A DNA stretch of 64,000 nt from Pseudomonas plecoglossicida NBRC 103162 = DSM 15088 (GTDB taxonomy: Bacteria; Pseudomonadota; Gammaproteobacteria; Pseudomonadales; Pseudomonadaceae): the NCBI RefSeq assembly GCF_000730665.1, contig NZ_BBIV01000002.1, positions 186,001 to 250,000 of the forward strand, given 5' to 3'. Of this stretch, positions 59,630 to 64,000 are shown in pieces. The stretch's first letter is position 1. The number at the start of each line of letters is the position of its first letter. Made by a program: the position numbers and the translations under genes. The notes beneath the pieces are model-generated. The model searched no databases. It worked only from the letters and a program-made list of their open reading frames with translations, and was not told where the DNA came from.

Positions 59630-61048
59630 ATGAACGCTCGCTATTTGTTGGTAATTCCCTGTCTCGCTGTCTGTTATCAGGCCAGTGCCCAGCAGGACTG
59701 CAGCGGGCTGCGCCCGCAGGAAGTGGCCCGCTGTCATGTCGAAAAGGTAAGGCAGGCGCCGCTGCAGTACCAGCTTGAGCAGAAGACGCCTGCGCAGGGC
59801 TATACCCTTTATCAGTACCGGATGACCTCGCAGGCCTGGGCGCCTGAACCGGTGGTCGAACCCCGCTTGTGGGAGCACCGCGTCGAGCTTTATGTGCCCG
59901 ACGCTGCCTTGCAGGAAAAGGCGCTGCTGGTGGTGAATAACGGCGTGAGATTGGGTGAGAAACAACAGACACCCGACTACTCGTCCGAGGCGCTCAGTGC
60001 GGTGGCTGTGCAGACGCAGACCGTTGTGGCAATGATCAGCGACGTGCCCAACCAGTACGTGACCTTCAGCGATGCCCAGGCGCCGATGCGCGAGGATCAC
60101 GCAGTGGCCCACACCTGGGCGCACGCGCTGCGCAGCGAAACCGCCGCGCCGGAGCTACCGCTGCATGTGCCGATGGCTGCCGCCGCGAGCAGGGCGATGG
60201 ACCTCACGGCAGGCGCATTGCCCGAATTGCGCATCGAGCGCTTCATCATCACCGGCGCCTCGAAGCGCGGTTGGAGTGCGTGGCTGACGGCCTTGGCCGA
60301 TGACCGGGTGATTGCGATTGTGCCCAGCGTCATCGATGTTGCCGACACTTCCGATATGTTGGCCGGCTTGCGCAAGCGCTACGGTGGTGCATGGCCGCTG
60401 GCGCTTTGGCCCTATCAGGCAGCGGGTGTCTTGCAGCAGTTGGGCAGCCCAGCTTTCGAGCGGCTGATGGGGCTGATGGACCCGATGCGGTATCTGGATG
60501 AGCCGGGCGCTCGCCTGGAAATACCCAAGTACCTGGTATCCGCCAGCGGGGATGATTTCTTCGCGCCCGACCACGCCACGGACTACCTGCAGCGTCTGCC
60601 GGGCCAGACCAGCCTCAGGGTGCTGCCGAACTCGGACCATGGCGGCGTGCGCGCCCATGTCGCTACCACGCTCGTACCCTTTGTCCAGCGTATCCAGGCG
60701 GGTCGGCCTCTGCCTGGCGTGCAGGTGTTGCCGGGCGAGGAGGTGGGACGATTGCAGGTGCGCTTATCTGAAATGCCTGTAGCAGTGAAGGTCTGGACTG
60801 CGCACAACGGCGAGGACCGGGATTTTCGGCATGCTTGTGGGGTTCGCTACACATCCCAGACATTAGTGCCCAGCGAAGCTTTCAGTCTCGACTGGACTGC
60901 GCCGTCGCAGGGCTGGCAGGCGCGGTTTGTGGAGGCGCGGTTTGCTGATGGATTCGTCGCCACCAGCCCGGTGACGGTGTTACCTGAGACCTTCCCGACC
61001 CATCCGCCGAAGGACAATGGCCAAGCCTGCAGAACCTTCCCCAACTGA
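59630..61048 (+). CDS. PhoPQ-activated pathogenicity-related (PqaA-type) exported protein
   Basis: 472 residues with a signal peptide (YLLVIPCLAVCYQASA) and an alpha/beta-hydrolase fold. The nucleophile elbow GASKRGW (about 211) and the acid and His regions (VSASGDDFFAPDHA, NSDHGGVRAH) are present. Belongs to the PhoPQ_related family named after Salmonella PqaA. Substrate unknown; probably periplasmic or secreted. ATG 59630 chosen for the signal peptide. Stands alone between the typA terminator and a REP pair. Confidence 0.87.
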   Translation: MNARYLLVIPCLAVCYQASAQQDCSGLRPQEVARCHVEKVRQAPLQYQLEQKTPAQGYTLYQYRMTSQAWAPEPVVEPRLWEHRVELYVPDAALQEKALLVVNNGVRLGEKQQTPDYSSEALSAVAVQTQTVVAMISDVPNQYVTFSDAQAPMREDHAVAHTWAHALRSETAAPELPLHVPMAAAASRAMDLTAGALPELRIERFIITGASKRGWSAWLTALADDRVIAIVPSVIDVADTSDMLAGLRKRYGGAWPLALWPYQAAGVLQQLGSPAFERLMGLMDPMRYLDEPGARLEIPKYLVSASGDDFFAPDHATDYLQRLPGQTSLRVLPNSDHGGVRAHVATTLVPFVQRIQAGRPLPGVQVLPGEEVGRLQVRLSEMPVAVKVWTAHNGEDRDFRHACGVRYTSQTLVPSEAFSLDWTAPSQGWQARFVEARFADGFVATSPVTVLPETFPTHPPKDNGQACRTFPN

Positions 61049-61055
61049 TCTGGAC

Positions 61056-61133
61056 CTATCGCCGGCAAGCCGGCCCCCACAGTGTATTTGCGGCGCTGCA
61101 GGTTTTGTGTGGGAGCCGGCTTGCCGGCGATAG
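61056..61133. repeat. REP pair after the PqaA-type gene
   Basis: Arms 61056-61081 and 61108-61133, a 26-bp inverted repeat with one mismatch. Confidence 0.85.
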
Positions 61134-61191
61134 GGCTGGTGCAGGCAGCCCCGTCCCGAGCTTCCCCGGTTGCGGAAAATGAGCGGCGGGC

Positions 61192-61452
61192 TTAGCGCAT
61201 CATGCCCAACTCGGCATCGTCCAACAGCGCCTTGGCCAATGCACTCAAGTAGTGCGAAGCCCAGATCAGTTGCTGGTCGTTTTCCATCACACCGGTAAGC
61301 GTCATGTCGCGCACATAGCCCATCAGCTCGGAGGCCTGTTCACGGGCGTTCTGGCACGGGATGCCGGCGGCTATCTGGAACAGCGGCTGATCATGGTCTT
61401 CGCCTTGGTAGAAAAAGGTTTTGCCTGGCGTGGTCTTGTTGTCTTCGGTCAT
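61192..61452 (-). CDS. DUF3077 family small protein
   Basis: 86 residues, soluble and mostly helical: TEDNKTTPGKTFFYQGEDHD, then LFQIAAGIPCQNAREQASEL and a helix ending LSALAKALLDDAELG. Family found in many copies in P. putida-group genomes; function unknown. Paired with another small gene 143 bases upstream, with a REP pair in between. Confidence 0.75.
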   Translation of the reverse strand: MTEDNKTTPGKTFFYQGEDHDQPLFQIAAGIPCQNAREQASELMGYVRDMTLTGVMENDQQLIWASHYLSALAKALLDDAELGMMR

Positions 61453-61501
61453 CGGTCCATTTCCCTGACTACTACGATGGATGGCACCGGCTCAGCCGGT
61501 G

Positions 61502-61585
61502 TTCGCGGGACAAGCCCGCTCCCACAGGATCTTCACAGGGTTTGCGAGTTGTGCCGTCTTTGTGGGCGCGGGCTTGCCCCGCGAA
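61502..61585. repeat. REP pair, CGCGGG subtype
   Basis: Arms 61502-61526 and 61561-61585 (TTCGCGGGACAAGCCCGCTC start, and TGTGGGCGCGGGCTTGCCCC). A stem variant different from the GCCGGC copies elsewhere in the window. Confidence 0.8.
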
Positions 61586-61595
61586 GCGTTGAGCA

Positions 61596-61877
61596 TCAAT
61601 GCAAGCTGCCGGTACGCTCCAGGGCGAGGGAAAGCGCATCCGCCTGCCCCCAGGCCAACTGCATGGCCCGCAACCCGTTCATCAGCGACTCTCGCGCGGC
61701 CTCATCGGCAATGCCATCGAGGGCGCGGTGGCTGTGGGTGTAGGCGATCGTCAGGTAATGGGTGATGTTGACCACGACATGGTCGAGGGGAACGAGGTTG
61801 TTGCCGATGGCGTAGGTGAGGGTCGTGCCGTCTGGCAGGTCAAAATGGTGAGGTGGGTCGGGGACTATCTTTTTCAT
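61596..61877 (-). CDS. Small protein, DUF6124-like N-terminus
   Basis: 93 residues. The MKKIVPDPP start is the hallmark of the small Pseudomonas DUF6124 proteins; the rest (LVPLDHVVVNITHYLTIAYT, then ESLMNGLRAMQLAWGQADAL) is helical and only loosely like that family. Ribosome site AGGA 8 bases before ATG 61877. Function unknown. Confidence 0.65.
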   Translation of the reverse strand: MKKIVPDPPHHFDLPDGTTLTYAIGNNLVPLDHVVVNITHYLTIAYTHSHRALDGIADEAARESLMNGLRAMQLAWGQADALSLALERTGSLH

Positions 61878-62239
61878 AGCAATTCCTGGGTGAGATCAAA
61901 GGAACTGCCACCAACGTTTCCACACGTAGAGGCGGCAACTGTACGCGGGGTGGAAAAACCGGTCACCCAAGCACCCGGTAGGCCAAGCGGCCTCCCGCGC
62001 ACAGCTGCCATTACAACCGCGATCTGAGTGAGTAACCGGGTTTCCACACCCGCATCGCTAAACAGCAGCGACCCGGAAATCCTAGATAGTCAGGTTTCCA
62101 GGGACAATCAGACACGCGTCGACAGAGCTCGTAGGATATTTCGCAGGAGGCTGTACCTCCAGTGCAAATGTGTAGGAATTTTCTGAGTTCATGGTGGGAA
62201 TACAGACTCTGTGGCCTGCAGGTGCTCAAGGGCAATGAA
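61878..62239 (-). ncRNA. Repeat-rich, possibly structured leader upstream of the DUF6124-like gene
   Basis: 362 bases with no gene. An imperfect inverted repeat joins GCGGGGTGGAAAAACCGGT (61945-61963) and ACCGGGTTTCCACACCCGC (62035-62053). Next to it are a small hairpin (TCGCT / AGCGA around AAACAGC) and a second, GGAAATCC ... GGTTTCC. GTTTCC occurs three times (near 61915, 62039 and 62091). This looks like an RNA structure or regulatory array rather than spacer; the call is an inference. Confidence 0.35.
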
Positions 62240-62644
62240 TCAGCGCACGTTCGCCTTCGGCTTGTACGCACAATACCCCGGCCGCGGCCCGATCTTCGGG
62301 TGGTTGCGGCAGGTGTCCGGGCGCTTGTCATAAATGGTGCACAGCCGGCTCTTACGATCCAGATAGAGGCAATCGTCATTGCTCATCCGAGTCAGGGTGA
62401 AGATCCCCGACTTCTGGTTGAATCGTTCGATGATCCCGTCTTTCTGCAGGCGTTTGGCGATGTTCTTCGGCGGCTCGTCCTTCTCGAACTCGTCCACCAC
62501 ACCAATGCGGATCAGGTCTTTGATCTTCACTTCCACCGGCAGGGTGCAGCAGGTCGAATGGCAGCCCCCGCACATGTGGCTGGCATAGCGCTGCCAGGTT
62601 TCCAGGCGGTCGACTTCGGCTGCGGCAATCAGGGTCGTTTTCAT
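62240..62644 (-). CDS. YkgJ-family cysteine-cluster protein
   Basis: 134 residues with the CxxCxxxCC pattern (CGGCHSTCC, about 25-33) and later CLYLDRKSRLCTIYDKRPDTC and YCAYKP: the CxxCC-type zinc or iron-sulfur domain of UPF0153. Role unknown. ATG 62644 begins just before the first conserved block; upstream in-frame sequence does not look coding. Confidence 0.82.
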   Translation of the reverse strand: MKTTLIAAAEVDRLETWQRYASHMCGGCHSTCCTLPVEVKIKDLIRIGVVDEFEKDEPPKNIAKRLQKDGIIERFNQKSGIFTLTRMSNDDCLYLDRKSRLCTIYDKRPDTCRNHPKIGPRPGYCAYKPKANVR

Positions 62645-62821
62645 CGTTATGTAAAGCTGGATCACGGTGTTGGGCGCGCGATCATACCGGAGTTGTTCAA
62701 TTTGTGAACAATCTTTTGCCGAGTGGGCATGAAAACTGCGAACCGTCTCCATCACTCTCTGTCGAAGGGTCTAGTCTGAACGCTCTCCCTCCGCTTTCGT
62801 CAACTTGCCCGAGGATGCCGC

Positions 62822-64000
62822 ATGTCTCAGGAACCCAAAGCACGTGACGCCGAGGTGGCCGAATTTCGCGCCGCTGTACTGGACAAGCTGACCTACGCGG
62901 TCGGCAAGGACCCCAAGCACGCTTTCGACCACGACTGGTTCGAAGCCATCGCCCTGGCCGCACGCGACCACATGGTCGACCACTGGATGGACCACACCCG
63001 TCGGGCCTATCGGCGCAGCCAGAAACGGGTCTACTACCTCTCCCTGGAATTTCTCATTGGCCGGCTGCTCTACGACAGCCTGAGCAACCTGGGCATTCTG
63101 GACGTTGCTCGCGAGGCGCTCGAAGGGCTGGAGGTGGACCTGGAGCGCATCCGCCTGCTCGAACCGGACGCGGCGCTGGGCAATGGCGGTCTGGGCCGGT
63201 TGGCGGCATGCTTCATGGAAAGCATGTCGACCCTCGGCATCGCGGCCCACGGCTATGGCATCCGCTATGAGCACGGCCTGTTCCGCCAGGCGGTTGTCGA
63301 TGGCTGGCAGCAAGAGCAGACCGAGAACTGGCTGGACTTCGGCAACCCCTGGGAGTTCGAGCGGGCGGAAGTGATCTACCCGATCAGCTTCGGCGGCAGC
63401 GTCGAAACGGTGCACGATGCCGATGGCACGCAGCGCCAGGTGTGGACGCCCGGCGAGACCGTGCGGGCGGTGGCCTATGACACGCCGGTGGTCGGCTGGC
63501 GTGGCGCCAGCGTCAACACCCTGCGGCTGTGGCGCGCACGCGCGCTGGAAGAACTGCACCTGGAACGCTTCAATGCCGGCGACCATCTGGGTGCCGTAGC
63601 GGAAGTGGCGCGGGCCGAGAGCATCTCGCGAGTGCTGTATCCAGCGGACAGCACCGAAGCGGGGCAGGAGTTGCGCTTGCGCCAGGAGTACTTCTTCGTC
63701 TCCGCCTCGTTGCAAGACCTGCTGCGCCGGCACCTGAACATGCACAAGGACCTGCTCAACCTGCCCGATGCAGCGGCCATCCAGCTCAACGACACCCACC
63801 CCTCGATCGCCGTGGCCGAACTGATGCGGTTGCTGGTCGACCAGCATGAAGTCCCGTGGGAAAAAGCCTGGGAGCTGACCGTCGGCACGCTCGCCTACAC
63901 CAATCACACCCTGCTGCCTGAAGCGCTGGAGACCTGGCCGGTGGCGCTGATGGAGCGCATGCTGCCGCGGCACATGCAGATCATCTACCTGATCAACGCC
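62822..64000 (+). CDS. glgP: Glycogen phosphorylase, 5' part (cut off by the window edge)
   Basis: Releases glucose 1-phosphate from glycogen or maltodextrin. The visible 393 residues include RVYYLSLEFLIGRLL, the phosphorylase motif AALGNGGLGRLAACFMESM, GYGIRYEHGLFRQ and IQLNDTHPSIAVAELMRLL. The PLP-binding Lys lies beyond the end. ATG 62822 opens the conserved N-terminus; divergent from the ykgJ-like gene across 177 bases. Confidence 0.96.
   Translation, partial: MSQEPKARDAEVAEFRAAVLDKLTYAVGKDPKHAFDHDWFEAIALAARDHMVDHWMDHTRRAYRRSQKRVYYLSLEFLIGRLLYDSLSNLGILDVAREALEGLEVDLERIRLLEPDAALGNGGLGRLAACFMESMSTLGIAAHGYGIRYEHGLFRQAVVDGWQQEQTENWLDFGNPWEFERAEVIYPISFGGSVETVHDADGTQRQVWTPGETVRAVAYDTPVVGWRGASVNTLRLWRARALEELHLERFNAGDHLGAVAEVARAESISRVLYPADSTEAGQELRLRQEYFFVSASLQDLLRRHLNMHKDLLNLPDAAAIQLNDTHPSIAVAELMRLLVDQHEVPWEKAWELTVGTLAYTNHTLLPEALETWPVALMERMLPRHMQIIYLINA

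Overview
The window is a GC-rich stretch of a Pseudomonas chromosome, almost certainly the P. putida group. The evidence is the gene order (mrcA / pilMNOPQ-aroKB-damX-gltBD-hemE ... selO-mscK-cvrA-betABI/betT ... yibQ-ctpA-envC-gpmI / rhodanese-grxC-secB / trmL ... ntrCB-aroQ-glnA / thiI-typA ... glgP), the protein sequences, and the repeated GCCGGCTTGCCGGC-type REP hairpins between genes. I saw no rRNA, tRNA, CRISPR array, insertion sequence or prophage. Most of the window is core genome.

Layout. 1-8453: a partial class A penicillin-binding protein (minus), then a reduced type IV pilus/DNA-uptake operon (pilM, pilN, a pilO-pilP fusion, a short pilQ) running into aroK, aroB and a DamX-like SPOR protein. 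8454-16570: glutamate synthase gltBD, hemE and a small periplasmic OB-fold protein. 16692-21419: an MFS transporter with a divergent LysR regulator, an orphan ParA and the SelO AMPylase. 21583-33369: an osmotic-stress block. It holds the mechanosensitive channel mscK, the K+/H+ antiporter cvrA and the choline-to-betaine operon betIBA, divergent from the choline transporter betT around a perfect 20-bp BetI-type operator.

33458-42898: the accessory part. Two tandem giant genes encode full-length paralogues of about 1545 and 1541 residues. They resemble the large Pseudomonas proteins annotated as dermonecrotic-toxin-like (DUF6543), have no signal peptide, and each carries a conserved hydrophobic helical hairpin, a coiled coil and a shared C-terminal domain. 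No immunity or secretion gene is visible beside them. This is the best candidate here for an undescribed system.

42920-50460: envelope and cell-division genes (yibQ, ctpA, envC), gpmI, a rhodanese-like membrane protein, grxC, secB, trmL and a membrane-anchored hypothetical. 50697-55581: nitrogen control (ntrC, ntrB, periplasmic chorismate mutase aroQ, glnA). glnA has a sigma-54 promoter and two NtrC sites at about -139 and -108, the layout known from enteric glnAp2. 56055-64000: thiI, typA, a PqaA-type secreted protein, two small Pseudomonas-specific proteins (DUF3077 and DUF6124-like) with a repeat-rich, possibly structured leader, a YkgJ-type cysteine-cluster protein and the 5' part of glgP.

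Themes: nitrogen assimilation (gltBD, glnA, ntrBC) and osmoprotection (bet, cvrA, mscK) are both well represented. Repeats of two families sit between genes, including inside the gltB-gltD and betB-betA operons.
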